37,884 nt of DNA from Hyphomonadaceae bacterium (GCA_022843225.1 JALHOC010000021.1:1-37884); one strand, 5' to 3'. Positions 13,674 through 22,189 are shown, counted from the first letter of the stretch. Numbers and translations: made by a program. The notes: a model not told the origin generated them from the sequence alone.

Positions 13674-14453
13674 TTATTCCGCGCAGAGCGAGCGCCCCGG
13701 GTAACGCGGGGCATAGGCCAGGCAGCTTACCGTCATCCGCCACGGCGCCTCCGCGGGATCGATGACGCCCAGCCAACGCGGCATGCGTTCGCTGTTCCAA
13801 AGGCTCGCGAACATCCGCTGCGGCCGGTTGAGTTCCGCGACGCGCCCGCCGCGCGACGTGTGCACCAGGCGATTGTCGACATACCAGCGGATGCGATTGG
13901 GCCGCCATTCGAAGCCGTAAGTGTGGAAGCCCTCGGACGGGTCGAAGGGCAGGTTGATCACCTGCAAATTCGCCTGCCCCGCGACATGGTAAACGAGTTC
14001 CAACCGGCGCGGATCGCGGCCGAGCAATTCCATGTCGATCTCATTCCAGGTCGCCTGACCATCGGGGCGCGTGAAGGTGAAGAAGGCCGCCACCAGGCCA
14101 TTGCCGCGCGGCATGCGAAATCGCGTTTCGAAATAGCCGTAGAGATATTCCTCGCGCGTGGCGATTTCGCCGGAGATGTACGGCTTCGGCCCCTCGCCCA
14201 CGCGCGGCGCAAGCGTGAGCACAAGGCCGCTCTCGCTCAGCGTGGTTTGGCTCGCGCGCCATTCGGTCGAAAACCAATCGCCGGAATGCCAACGATCCGA
14301 CACGCGCCAGCGCGGATCGAGGATGGGCCCATCGAAGCGATCCACGAACGGCGCGGGCGCGGCGTTCGCGGCCTCAGTTTGCGCGCGCGCCGATGGCGCG
14401 AGCATCGCAAGACATGCGCCGACAAGCGCTAGCAACCAGCAGGGTAACTTCAT
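13674..14453 (-). CDS. GH16 family glycoside hydrolase, paralogue 3 (secreted)
   Basis: A 259-residue GH16 enzyme with a classical signal peptide ending in PSARA before Q25, so it is predicted to be released into the periplasm or beyond. The catalytic motif EIDME lies at 138-142; YGYFETRFRMPRGNGLVAA and HTYGFEWRPNRIRWYVDN follow the lichenase/ExoK-like pattern. It ends with the shared cysteine pair CLAYAPRYPGRSLC. The start is the ATG at 14453; an in-frame TTG two codons earlier is possible. No good ribosome site is visible. It is the first of the three paralogues in transcription order and follows the rplA terminator by about 50 bases, so it either has its own promoter or depends on read-through. 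Confidence 0.9.
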   Translation of the reverse strand: MKLPCWLLALVGACLAMLAPSARAQTEAANAAPAPFVDRFDGPILDPRWRVSDRWHSGDWFSTEWRASQTTLSESGLVLTLAPRVGEGPKPYISGEIATREEYLYGYFETRFRMPRGNGLVAAFFTFTRPDGQATWNEIDMELLGRDPRRLELVYHVAGQANLQVINLPFDPSEGFHTYGFEWRPNRIRWYVDNRLVHTSRGGRVAELNRPQRMFASLWNSERMPRWLGVIDPAEAPWRMTVSCLAYAPRYPGRSLCAE

Positions 14454-14505
14454 GCGCAAGGTTTAACAGAGCGCACGCGCCCTCCAACCCCTAGCACCCA
14501 GACAC

Positions 14506-14535
14506 AAAAACGCCCCGGCTTTCACCGGGGCGTTT
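14506..14535 (-). terminator. Intrinsic terminator after rplA
   Basis: An 8-bp perfect GC stem, CGCCCCGG/CCGGGGCG (14511-14518 with 14525-14532), is extended by three A-U pairs around a 6-base loop and followed by UUUUU in the minus-strand RNA. It lies 25 bases beyond the rplA stop and closes the rplKA unit before the GH16 genes. Confidence 0.9.
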
Positions 14536-14559
14536 CGTGTTTTGGTCCGGAACGAGGGC

Positions 14560-15282
14560 TTACGAAACCGCCGTCGCATTGCTCGGGTCGATGCGCACGC
14601 CTGGACCCATGGTGGACGACATCGCCACCTTGCGCACATACGTGCCCTTCGCGCCGGTCGGCTTGGCCTTCACGACCGCATCGATGAAAGCCTTCGCGTT
14701 CTGGTGGATCTGCGCTTCAGTGAAGCTCGCCTTGCCTATGCCGGCCTGGACGATGCCCGCCTTCTCGACACGGAACTCCACCGCGCCGCCCTTGGCGTCG
14801 GCGACGGCCTTCTTCACGTCCATCGTGACGGTGCCGACCTTCGGATTCGGCATCAGACCGCGCGGGCCCAGCACCTTGCCCAGACGACCCACGAGCGCCA
14901 TCAGATCGGGCGTGGCGATCAGGCGATCGAAATCGATCTTGCCGCCATTGATGATCTCGAACAGATCGTCCGCGCCGACGATGTCAGCGCCAGCCGCCTT
15001 AGCTTCTTCAGCCTTGGGCCCGCGCGCGAACACAGCCACGCGCGCCGTGCGGCCCGTGCCGTTCGGTAGCGAGACCACGCCGCGCACCTGCTGATCTGGA
15101 TATTTGGGATCAACGCCCAGATTCATCGACACTTCGATCGTCTCGTCGAACTTGGCGCTGGCGCGCGACTTGATCAGTTTCACCGCCTCGTCGAGCGAGT
15201 GCAGCTTGCGCGGATCGATGCCGGCATGGCTCTTGGCCATGCGCTTGGTGACGCCCGGAATCTTCTTTTTTGCTTCAGCCAT
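14560..15282 (-). CDS. rplA: 50S ribosomal protein L1
   Basis: The 240-residue protein of the mobile ribosomal L1 stalk near the exit site. It shows the usual two-domain L1 sequence: [17 protein letters not shown] near the N-terminus, [16 protein letters not shown], the signature [16 protein letters not shown] and a C-terminal MGPGVRIDP. The ATG at 15282 is 4 bases past the rplK stop, and its ribosome site (GGAG) lies in the end of rplK, so the two are co-translated. In E. coli L1 also represses its own operon by binding the mRNA leader; a matching site was not identified here. Unlike the usual order, rplJ does not follow directly. Confidence 0.99.
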   Translation of the reverse strand: MAEAKKKIPGVTKRMAKSHAGIDPRKLHSLDEAVKLIKSRASAKFDETIEVSMNLGVDPKYPDQQVRGVVSLPNGTGRTARVAVFARGPKAEEAKAAGADIVGADDLFEIINGGKIDFDRLIATPDLMALVGRLGKVLGPRGLMPNPKVGTVTMDVKKAVADAKGGAVEFRVEKAGIVQAGIGKASFTEAQIHQNAKAFIDAVVKAKPTGAKGTYVRKVAMSSTMGPGVRIDPSNATAVS

Positions 15283-15286
15283 GGCC

Positions 15287-15733
15287 CTACTCCACCACTT
15301 CCACGCCCATCGAGCGGGCAGTGCCGGCGATCATTTTCGCGGCTTGGTCGAGATCGGCGGCGTTTAGGTCCTTGCCCTTGGCCTTCGCGATGTCCTTGCA
15401 CTGGGCCATTGTGATCTTGCCGACCACATCAACGCCTGGCTTCTTGGAGCCCGAACCTGGCTTTTTCTTGGTGTCGAGCTTTGCGGCCTTCTTGATCAGG
15501 AACGACGCCGGGGGCGTCTTGATCTCGAAGGTGAAGCTCTTGTCCTGATAATAGGTGATCACGACGGGGCAGGGATCGCCCTTATTCATGTCTTGCGTGC
15601 GGGCGTTGAAGCCCTTGCAGAATTCCATGATGTTCAAACCGCGCTGACCGAGCGCGGGGCCGATCGGGGGAGACGGATTCGCCGCCCCGGCCGGCACTTG
15701 GAGCTTAATCTGCCCCAGCACCTTCTTCGCCAT
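15287..15733 (-). CDS. rplK: 50S ribosomal protein L11
   Basis: The 148-residue protein of the ribosomal GTPase-associated centre, which binds 23S rRNA with L10/L12. The N-terminal domain has [20 protein letters not shown] and [19 protein letters not shown]; the C-terminal RNA-binding domain ends with [12 protein letters not shown]. The ATG at 15733 follows GAGAGG at a good distance. It is the first gene of a two-gene rplKA unit with a promoter about 100 bases upstream. In most relatives nusG lies directly before it; here two acyl-CoA dehydrogenase genes and a TonB receptor intervene. Confidence 0.99.
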   Translation of the reverse strand: MAKKVLGQIKLQVPAGAANPSPPIGPALGQRGLNIMEFCKGFNARTQDMNKGDPCPVVITYYQDKSFTFEIKTPPASFLIKKAAKLDTKKKPGSGSKKPGVDVVGKITMAQCKDIAKAKGKDLNAADLDQAAKMIAGTARSMGVEVVE

Positions 15734-15831
15734 GTAAGCCTCTCGCTTAACGCCGGGAGATCGCTAAACCGCCCGGCCTGAGTGGATGCGTGGTCCGGGA
15801 GGCGAACTCCCCTCCCACGCGGAAGCGGCGG

Positions 15832-15860
15832 CGTATAGCGGATAGCCTGGGGCTTGTCAC
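15832..15860 (-). promoter_or_regulatory. Predicted sigma-70 promoter of rplKA
   Basis: On the minus strand GTGACA (15855-15860) and TATACG (15832-15837) are separated by exactly 17 bases, matching five and four of six consensus bases. The start of transcription would be near 15825, giving a leader of about 90 bases with a GGGAGG/CCTCCC hairpin (about 15797-15817). It follows the TonB receptor terminator, so it would let rplKA be expressed independently. Confidence 0.6.
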
Positions 15861-15873
15861 CTGCCCCGAAGGC

Positions 15874-15903
15874 AAAACGGCCGCCCCCGAAGGAGCGGCC
15901 GTT
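15874..15903 (-). terminator. Intrinsic terminator after the TonB receptor gene
   Basis: Nine perfect pairs, AACGGCCGC (15876-15884) with GCGGCCGTT (15895-15903), close a 10-base loop that can pair further; the minus-strand RNA then continues with UUUU. It lies about 30 bases after the TonB receptor stop. Confidence 0.85.
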
Positions 15904-15932
15904 GAGTTGGTCGCCGCGTTGGCGGTTTAGCC

Positions 15933-18635
15933 TTAGTAACGCGCCCGCAGCGTCACACCGTACGTACGTGGGTCGCCAAGGAACGCGCCTTGAGTGCCTC
16001 CCGCCGCCCCAGTTTGCAGCGGCGCATCAAACATGATCTGCGCGTACTCCTCATCCAGTAGATTACGAGCCCACACATCAATGCCCCAACGATCATCACT
16101 GCTCGACAAGCCGAACCGCGCATTCAAAAGCGTGTAGGCAGGTTGCACCTTTGACGGACGCAAATCCGACCCCGTGTTCTGATCGTCGACATAGCGTGCG
16201 TCCAGGTACGCCAACATGTTCATGGCACCGTTGAAAACCGGGCGCTCATAAGTGAAGGCGCCCGTGGCGGTCCACTCTGGCGCATTTGTGAGCTGACTAT
16301 TGGGCAGTCGTCCCAATGTACGCTCGCCCGAGATCGGATTACGGTTTGCGGCAACCCAGCCGGTGTCAGCGCCGTACACCGCATCAGTGTAGGCGACCCC
16401 GCCCTGGAACGACAGACCTTCGATCGGCGTCCTCCAGATCACATCAAGTTCCGCGCCTTCCGATGTCACTTCAGGAACGGAGGTCACGACAAAGCTGATG
16501 CCGTTGAAGGTGTTGAGTTGGAAGTTCTCAAATTCGTTTTGAAAGACAGCGAGGTTCAGCAGTAAATCGCCGCCAAACCACGTCGACTTCAGACCGAGTT
16601 CGTATGCATCGACGAGTTCGGCGTCGAAGTCAGAGCGCGGCGCCCCCCCCAAATACGTGAAGTCAAAGTTGCGGTCGAGATTAAACCCGCCGCCCTTATA
16701 GCCGCGCGAAAAAGACCCATAGACCGATACTTGATCACTGAATCTCTGGCGCAGCGATACCACGCCCGACCATTCCTCTTCGCTGCGCGATTGGTTGTAG
16801 CCGAGCGCATCAATGTCATTGCGCAGCCACGGCGTGCAAAATCCGGACCGCAGAGCCACGATGGCTCGCTGGGCGGAATTCGGTGCCGGCCCGACTCCAA
16901 TGGGCTGAAGCGTGGGGTTGCAGTTACCAAAGCTAGCCGGCGTTTCACTGCCTGCAAAGATGACTGCCGGAAGAGCCGCAGCGGTAGCGGCAAGCAAGGG
17001 CGCCGCGTTGAACGATGTGTTGAAGGATGACCGCAGTTCCTTTTCTTCTTGGGTGAAGCGAACACCGACCGTCAAATCGGTGTTTTCCGAGAGCGCGATG
17101 ATGTTGTGCGTGAAAAACGCACGCGTCTCGCCGGTTTGACGATGCACGTCGCGCTGGCCGCTTCCCGCGGGAACCGCGGCAAGCGCCGTGAACAGAGTTC
17201 CTAGCGAACCACCCGACGCCACATTACCGATGCCGGGCGTGATCGTTCCGCCGGAAATGATGTTGTCGAGGCTCGTGAAGTATGCACCGTATTGGGTTCC
17301 GGTCAGGAACGAGAAATTGCGGTCCACGTCTTCGTTCGAATAGAAGGCGCCGACCAGCCAATCGACAATTCCAGTCTGCCCTGCGAGCCTAAACTCCTGC
17401 GTAAACGTCCTGTACTCAGTGCCATTGTCCGGCCCTTGCGGTACATACGTTAGATCAACCTGAGAAAAGTCCGTGTCGGAGCCGCCGCTGGACGTCCACA
17501 CGCGCTGCGCCGTAATCGAAGTCAGCGTTCCTAAACTCACGTCCCAATCAAACTGTGCTGAAATCCCGCGATCTTGGATATCTTGCGGATAGGCGCGGTT
17601 TGAGAAAGAGCGTCTATCACCAATGTCTCCCGACCCCAAAGCGCCACGCGGGTTCAGCGCGGTGACGTTCGGTCCATAACCGCCGAGATTAGCGATCAGC
17701 TGCATGCGGCCGACTCCGAACGGCACTGGCGGATCAACCGTGCCCGCAGCGTTCAACGCCGTGAATGGGTTTCCGTTCAGCAATGTAGGGTCATAAATCT
17801 GGGCGGCGCAGCAATCCTCGTTGCGCTCGCTGAAATCCGCGATAACCCGCATATCAAGCGTGTCCGAGAAACGAACCGCCATTTGTCCGCGCACTGTGAA
17901 CACGTCGCGTGAATTGGCTTCTCCCACACCGGCATTGTTTACCGCGCCCAAGAGCGGGTTGGCGCCGTCGACGTTCGAATCCAAGAAACCGTCTCGCGTC
18001 GCGGTTGCGCCAAAGAAGCGAAACGCGACGCTGTCTGAAACCGGCAAGTTCACATTGGCGCCGAACCGAGTTTCGCCGAAGTCGCCATAGGTGAACTCGG
18101 CGTTCGCATCATAGCCAGAGAAGCTGGGCGCACTGGTCGCTATGGTGATGAGCCCAGCCGAAGTGTTGCGACCAAAGAGAGTTCCTTGCGGGCCACGGAG
18201 CACTTCGATCTGTCGCAGGTCGCCAAGATCAGTCAGCGCAACGCCGTTCCGGGCGCGATAGACGCCATCAACGAAAATCCCAACAGCCGATTCAAGCCCG
18301 GGGTTGGATCCTTGTGTTCCTATGCCGCGCAATCGCGCGGTAGCGGACGACTCACTCTCCGAAACGTTGAACTGTAGCGAAGGTGCCACTGACGTTAGAT
18401 CTTGAATGTCGCGGATACCGGAATTCTCAATCATGGCAGCCGTAACCGGCGTAACTGCGATAGGGACATCTTGCAGCGCCTGATCGCGCCGCGTCGCGGT
18501 GACGATGATTTCGTCTTCCTGCGCGCCATCTTGCGCCATCGCCGGGCTGGCGACGACGACACCCGCTACGCCCATCAGCAAGCCCAGGCTCACGCCCAGG
18601 CGCAGCCGCTTTGCACGTCCATCTGTTTTCGACAT
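15933..18635 (-). CDS. TonB-dependent outer membrane receptor
   Basis: A 900-residue outer membrane receptor that would import a ligand using energy passed by TonB. The ATG at 18635 follows GGGAGG. A signal peptide ends at ASPAMA (residue 34), followed by the TonB-box-like stretch DEIIVTATRRDQ. The plug domain holds RLRGIGTQGSNPG, VDGVYRARNG and IEVLRGPQGTLFGRNTSAG. The C-terminal half is beta-barrel, with VYGSFSRGYKGGGFNLD, VWARNLLDEEY, and ends in an aromatic residue (LRARY) as outer membrane proteins do. No FecR/sigma gene or iron box is nearby. The plug type is common among siderophore and uncharacterised substrate receptors in Sphingomonadales and Caulobacterales, so the ligand is unknown. 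It is closed by a terminator before rplK. The promoter is not clear; TTGACG near 18710 lacks a well-spaced -10. Confidence 0.95.
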   Translation of the reverse strand: MSKTDGRAKRLRLGVSLGLLMGVAGVVVASPAMAQDGAQEDEIIVTATRRDQALQDVPIAVTPVTAAMIENSGIRDIQDLTSVAPSLQFNVSESESSATARLRGIGTQGSNPGLESAVGIFVDGVYRARNGVALTDLGDLRQIEVLRGPQGTLFGRNTSAGLITIATSAPSFSGYDANAEFTYGDFGETRFGANVNLPVSDSVAFRFFGATATRDGFLDSNVDGANPLLGAVNNAGVGEANSRDVFTVRGQMAVRFSDTLDMRVIADFSERNEDCCAAQIYDPTLLNGNPFTALNAAGTVDPPVPFGVGRMQLIANLGGYGPNVTALNPRGALGSGDIGDRRSFSNRAYPQDIQDRGISAQFDWDVSLGTLTSITAQRVWTSSGGSDTDFSQVDLTYVPQGPDNGTEYRTFTQEFRLAGQTGIVDWLVGAFYSNEDVDRNFSFLTGTQYGAYFTSLDNIISGGTITPGIGNVASGGSLGTLFTALAAVPAGSGQRDVHRQTGETRAFFTHNIIALSENTDLTVGVRFTQEEKELRSSFNTSFNAAPLLAATAAALPAVIFAGSETPASFGNCNPTLQPIGVGPAPNSAQRAIVALRSGFCTPWLRNDIDALGYNQSRSEEEWSGVVSLRQRFSDQVSVYGSFSRGYKGGGFNLDRNFDFTYLGGAPRSDFDAELVDAYELGLKSTWFGGDLLLNLAVFQNEFENFQLNTFNGISFVVTSVPEVTSEGAELDVIWRTPIEGLSFQGGVAYTDAVYGADTGWVAANRNPISGERTLGRLPNSQLTNAPEWTATGAFTYERPVFNGAMNMLAYLDARYVDDQNTGSDLRPSKVQPAYTLLNARFGLSSSDDRWGIDVWARNLLDEEYAQIMFDAPLQTGAAGGTQGAFLGDPRTYGVTLRARY

Positions 18636-18823
18636 GTTCAATCGCCTCCCAAACACGGCACGCGCTTCTGATCACGAGCGCTTAACGCCATGTATGTTAC
18701 GCAATCGACGTCAAAACGCCATGAAACCGCAACGGTTCACGCTCTGAACACGAAAACACCGTGTCCCGGCTGTAACGCATTACCTAAGGAAGTGATTGCC
18801 CTGCGCGCTCACAATCATTCCGC

Positions 18824-19900
18824 TTAGTAATCATGCAGCCGTGCGAAGCGGTCCCGATGGTAACCAGCGCCGCCATAAAGGCCTTCGGCCACCCGCGCGC
18901 GCTTGAGATAGAAGCCGGCGTCGTGGGCGTCGGTCATGCCAATGCCACCATGCATCTGGACGAACTCGTTGGAAACCAAGTGCAGCGTGTCCGACGCGCG
19001 CGCCTTCGCCAAACTCGCCCAAGTCGCGATATCCTCGGCGCCGCGATCGAGCGCATCCAGCGCTGCGTAGACGCATGAGCGCGTGAGTTCGAGATCGGTG
19101 AACATTTTGGCGGCCCGATGCTGCAACGCCTGGAAGCCGCCGATCACTTGGCCGAACTGCTTGCGCGTTTTGAGATACTCGCCTGTGATTTCGAACGCTT
19201 CCTGGGCTTGGCCCAGCATTTCGGCGGCGAGGCCGATACGGGCGCGATCGAGGATCGCTTCGATGAGCTTCGTCCCACCGTTTAGCGGCTCTGCTTCCGC
19301 ATTTTCAAATGCAATGTCGGCCGCGCCGCGGCTGTCGACAGTAACGAGCTCCGCGTGCGTCACGCCCGTCGCATCGGCTTTGACGAGGTAGACGCCGTCC
19401 GCCCCCGAGACGATCAGCAGATCGGCGATATGTCCGTCGGCGACATAGGTTTTCTGTCCACTGAGCTTGGCTCCGCCTGCCTTCAGCTTACTCTTCTCGG
19501 GCGAATGGTGTGCGCCTTCGTCAACAGCGAGCGCGGTCACCACTTCGCCCGCCGCGATCTTCGGCAGCCATTCCGTTTTCTGTTTATCGCTGCCGCCCAG
19601 CACTAGCGCGCTGGCGCCGATCATCGCAGTCGATAGCAAGGGCGACGCGGCAAGCGTGCGCCCGGTCTCTTCAAGCACAAGCCCCAAGCCAACATAGCCG
19701 AGCCCTGCCCCGCCATGCTCCTCCGGCACGACGATGCCGGCCCAGCCCATCTGCGCCATCTCGCGCCAAAGTTCGGGATCGCGACCGTTCTTCTTCTCGT
19801 CGCGCATCTTGCGGAAGCGCGTGACCGGCGCTTGCTCGCGGCAGAAATCGCGTGCGGCGTCCTTCAACAGGCGCTGTTCTTCATTGAGCGTGAAGGTCAT
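18824..19900 (-). CDS. Acyl-CoA dehydrogenase, small subunit-like (no catalytic Glu)
   Basis: A 358-residue flavoprotein of the acyl-CoA dehydrogenase fold. FAD-contacting motifs RKQFGQVIGGFQALQH (246-261) and QMHGGIGMT (315-323) are intact. The place where the catalytic glutamate normally sits (in YEGT-type motifs) reads LYGGAGYH (341-348), so the base is missing. Its start overlaps the stop of the partner gene by 4 bases (ATGA), indicating coupled translation. Together they look like the heterotetrameric dehydrogenases known from steroid side-chain degradation in actinobacteria, where two unlike subunits build shared sites. The start ATG at 19900 is fixed by the overlap. The substrate is unknown. 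Confidence 0.92.
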   Translation of the reverse strand: MTFTLNEEQRLLKDAARDFCREQAPVTRFRKMRDEKKNGRDPELWREMAQMGWAGIVVPEEHGGAGLGYVGLGLVLEETGRTLAASPLLSTAMIGASALVLGGSDKQKTEWLPKIAAGEVVTALAVDEGAHHSPEKSKLKAGGAKLSGQKTYVADGHIADLLIVSGADGVYLVKADATGVTHAELVTVDSRGAADIAFENAEAEPLNGGTKLIEAILDRARIGLAAEMLGQAQEAFEITGEYLKTRKQFGQVIGGFQALQHRAAKMFTDLELTRSCVYAALDALDRGAEDIATWASLAKARASDTLHLVSNEFVQMHGGIGMTDAHDAGFYLKRARVAEGLYGGAGYHRDRFARLHDY

Positions 19901-21081
19901 TGCGTGTCTCGCAGTCCAAGCACGCGCTTGGCGACGACGTTGAGGTTCACTTCCGTAGTGCCGCCTTCAATCGAATTGCCCTTCGATCTGAGCCAGCCGC
20001 GCGTAACGCCGAGTTCCTCCGGCGTATAATTCTTGCCCGCCCAACCAAAGGCGCGATTGCCGGCGGCTTCCACCATAAGTTCGCAGCGCTCCTGATTGAG
20101 CGTCGCGCCCGCGACTTTGAACATCGAGGCCATGTGGCTGACATTGCCGCCGGCCTTGGCTTCTTCCTGCGCGCGCTGCGTGGTCAGCGCATAGGCGCGC
20201 TCTGTCATCTTGTGCGCCGCGATACGCGCACGCAGATCACGATCAGCGAGTACGCCATCTTCCAAGCCCACATTGTTCTTGGCGATATCGACCACATCGA
20301 GCCGCGCGCCCGAGCCAAACCCGGAAATATTGGTGCGCTCATATTGCAGGAGCCGCTTGGCGATCTCCCAACCGCCATTCAGGCGGCCCACCATGTTTTC
20401 CTTCGGCACCTTCACATCGGTGAAGAAGGTTTCGCAGAAGGGCGAGGAGCCGGAGATCAACTTGATCGGTCGCGTCTCGACGCCCTTGCTCGTCATGTCG
20501 ATCAGCACGAAGGAAATGCCTTCGTGCTTTACGCTGGTGTCCGTGCGCACGAGGCAAAAACACCAATCAGCCTGATCCGCGTAAGAGGTCCAGACCTTCT
20601 GGCCGTTGATTAGCCAATGATCGCCCTTGTCCTCACACTTGGTTTGCAAGCCGGCCAGATCGCTGCCCGCACCCGGCTCGGAATAGCCCTGGCACCAGCG
20701 GATTTCGCCGCGCACGATTTTGGGCAGATGTTCCTTCTTCTGCTCTTCATTGGCGTATTCGAGCAGCACGGGCCCAAGCATCCAGAGTCCAAACGAGAAC
20801 AAAGCTTGTCGCGCCTGGATGCGCTTCAATTCGCTCTGCAGCACAGCCTCTTCGGCCTTGCTTAAACCACCGCCGCCATAGTCTTTCGGCCAGGTCGGCG
20901 CGGTCCAGCCTTTGGCGCCCATCCGCTCTAGCCAAAGCTTGGAGTCGGCGTTCGCGAACTTGAAAGTGCGTCCGCCCCAAACCCAATCCTCCTCGCTCGC
21001 CATCGGCGTACGCATCGAAGGGGGGCAGTTTGCTTCCAGCCACGCCCGCGTCTCGGCGCGGAAAGCTTCCAGATCGGCCAT
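19897..21081 (-). CDS. Acyl-CoA dehydrogenase, large subunit-like (carries catalytic Glu)
   Basis: A 394-residue acyl-CoA dehydrogenase that would introduce a 2,3 double bond in an acyl-CoA and pass electrons to ETF. The substrate/flavin signature CQGYSEPGAGSDLAGL (130-145) and the catalytic position NSIEGGTTEVN (Glu372) are present. The RKQFG and QMHGGIG motifs that complete the FAD site in homomeric enzymes are absent but occur in the partner encoded next. The ATG at 21081 follows AGGGAGA. It lies 67 bases after nusG on the same strand, with a small hairpin (21124-21138) but no U-run between, so read-through from nusG is possible. Confidence 0.94.
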   Translation of the reverse strand: MADLEAFRAETRAWLEANCPPSMRTPMASEEDWVWGGRTFKFANADSKLWLERMGAKGWTAPTWPKDYGGGGLSKAEEAVLQSELKRIQARQALFSFGLWMLGPVLLEYANEEQKKEHLPKIVRGEIRWCQGYSEPGAGSDLAGLQTKCEDKGDHWLINGQKVWTSYADQADWCFCLVRTDTSVKHEGISFVLIDMTSKGVETRPIKLISGSSPFCETFFTDVKVPKENMVGRLNGGWEIAKRLLQYERTNISGFGSGARLDVVDIAKNNVGLEDGVLADRDLRARIAAHKMTERAYALTTQRAQEEAKAGGNVSHMASMFKVAGATLNQERCELMVEAAGNRAFGWAGKNYTPEELGVTRGWLRSKGNSIEGGTTEVNLNVVAKRVLGLRDTQ

Positions 21082-21148
21082 GGGTGTTCTCCCTGGCGCG
21101 ATCTAACACTAGCACAGCAATTCGCGCCAGACTGGCGCAAGGGCAGCC

Positions 21149-21733
21149 TTAGCGCAGCTTTTCCACTTGGCTGTATTCGAGATCGACTGGCGTCTCGCGG
21201 CCGAAGATCATCACCGCGACCTTCAAGCGGCCGCGTTCTTCGTCCACTTCCGACACCATGCCCTCGAAGCTCTGGAACGGGCCGTCCGACACGCGCACGC
21301 GCTCGCCGGTTTCGAAGTGAATGAGGTTGCGAGGCTTCTGCGCACCGACTTCGGCGACGCGCCCCAGAATGCGTTCGACTTCCTTGTCGCTCACGGGTTG
21401 GGGCTTGTTCTGCTGGCCCAGGAAGCCGGTCACTTTCGGTGTGTTCTTGACCAGGTGATAGGCTTCGTCGGTCAATTCCATCTTCACCAGCACATAGCCC
21501 GGGAAGTGGCGATGCTGACGCACCTTCTTGGCGCCGCGCACGACTTCGGTGACTTCCTCGGTCGGCACTTGAATGTCCTCGAATTGCTCTTCGAGGCCCT
21601 GACGTTGCGCCTGATCGCGGATCGCTTCAGCGACCTTGCCCTCGAAGTTCGAGTAAGCGTGCACGATGTACCAGCGCGCACGGCCCGATGACGGACGCGG
21701 CGCGACTTGAGCTTCTGTTTGCGCTTCGACCAT
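21149..21733 (-). CDS. nusG: Transcription elongation/antitermination factor NusG
   Basis: A 194-residue factor that binds RNA polymerase and couples it to Rho or the ribosome. The NGN domain (about 19-120) includes ARWYIVHAYSNFEGKVAEAI and FPGYVLVKMEL; the KOW domain (about 140-194) shows GERVRVSDGPFQSFEGMV. An N-terminal extension of about 18 polar residues is usual for alphaproteobacteria. The start ATG is 1 base beyond the secE stop, so the two are translationally linked. The usual next gene, rplK, is displaced by an insertion of about 5 kb. Confidence 0.98.
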   Translation of the reverse strand: MVEAQTEAQVAPRPSSGRARWYIVHAYSNFEGKVAEAIRDQAQRQGLEEQFEDIQVPTEEVTEVVRGAKKVRQHRHFPGYVLVKMELTDEAYHLVKNTPKVTGFLGQQNKPQPVSDKEVERILGRVAEVGAQKPRNLIHFETGERVRVSDGPFQSFEGMVSEVDEERGRLKVAVMIFGRETPVDLEYSQVEKLR

Positions 21734-21734
21734 G

Positions 21735-21974
21735 TCAGCCGCCCGTGCTCAGGTTCAGAAGGAAGCGAACCAGATGGCCGACGCTCCAGTCCACGATGAA
21801 AAAGAAGATCGCGGCGGCGATGCCCATGATCAACACCATGATGGTCGAGACCGTCACTTCCTGACGCGTCGCCCACGTGACTTTGCGGCCCTCGGCGCGC
21901 ACTTCGCCGAAAAAGCGGAACGGACCGCCGCGACGTTTAGGTTCTGTTTCTTGGTCGGCGGAGTCCATCGACAT
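21735..21974 (-). CDS. secE: Preprotein translocase subunit SecE
   Basis: A 79-residue single-span subunit of the SecYEG channel. The family core is visible: FFGEVRAEGRKVTWATRQEV followed by one transmembrane helix (about 43-65, STIMVLIMGIAAAIFFFIVDW). The ATG at 21974 is used; a second ATG two codons later is equally possible. It lies 65 bases after tRNA-Trp and 1 base before nusG, the standard alphaproteobacterial arrangement. Confidence 0.97.
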   Translation of the reverse strand: MSMDSADQETEPKRRGGPFRFFGEVRAEGRKVTWATRQEVTVSTIMVLIMGIAAAIFFFIVDWSVGHLVRFLLNLSTGG

Positions 21975-22039
21975 CGGTTTTTCTGCGTCCTCAATCTTCG
22001 TTCAGTTCGTGTTGCCGCCGGCGCCTCGCAAGGGGCCGA

Positions 22040-22115
22040 TGGCAGGAGTGGAGGGACTCGAACCCCCGGCCCTCGGTTTTGGAGACCGATGCTCTACCAG
22101 CTGAGCTACACTCCT
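22040..22115 (-). tRNA. tRNA-Trp (anticodon CCA)
   Basis: Read on the minus strand, AGGAGTG pairs with CACTCCT to form the acceptor stem. The D arm contains AGCTCAGCTGGTAGAGC, the anticodon stem TCGGT/ACCGA encloses the loop CTCCAAA with anticodon CCA (22080-22082), and the T arm reads GGGGGTTCGAGTCCC. The CCA end is encoded (22040-22042). It precedes secE and is probably processed from the same transcript. Confidence 0.98.
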
Positions 22116-22189
22116 AGACCCGGTTGACGCCGGCTTCCCGCCGCCTTCGGCGCTGGCAGCTTGTCGCTGACGGACAGCCAAAAGAGCGG

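Noticed and set aside
18636-18823. Promoter of the TonB receptor
   Set aside because: TTGACG near 18710 has no -10 at 16-18 bases; the nearest AT-rich hexamer is 14 bases away, so no call is made.
21124-21138. GCGCCA/TGGCGC hairpin after nusG as a terminator
   Set aside because: The stem has only 6 pairs and no U-run follows, so it is not called as a terminator.
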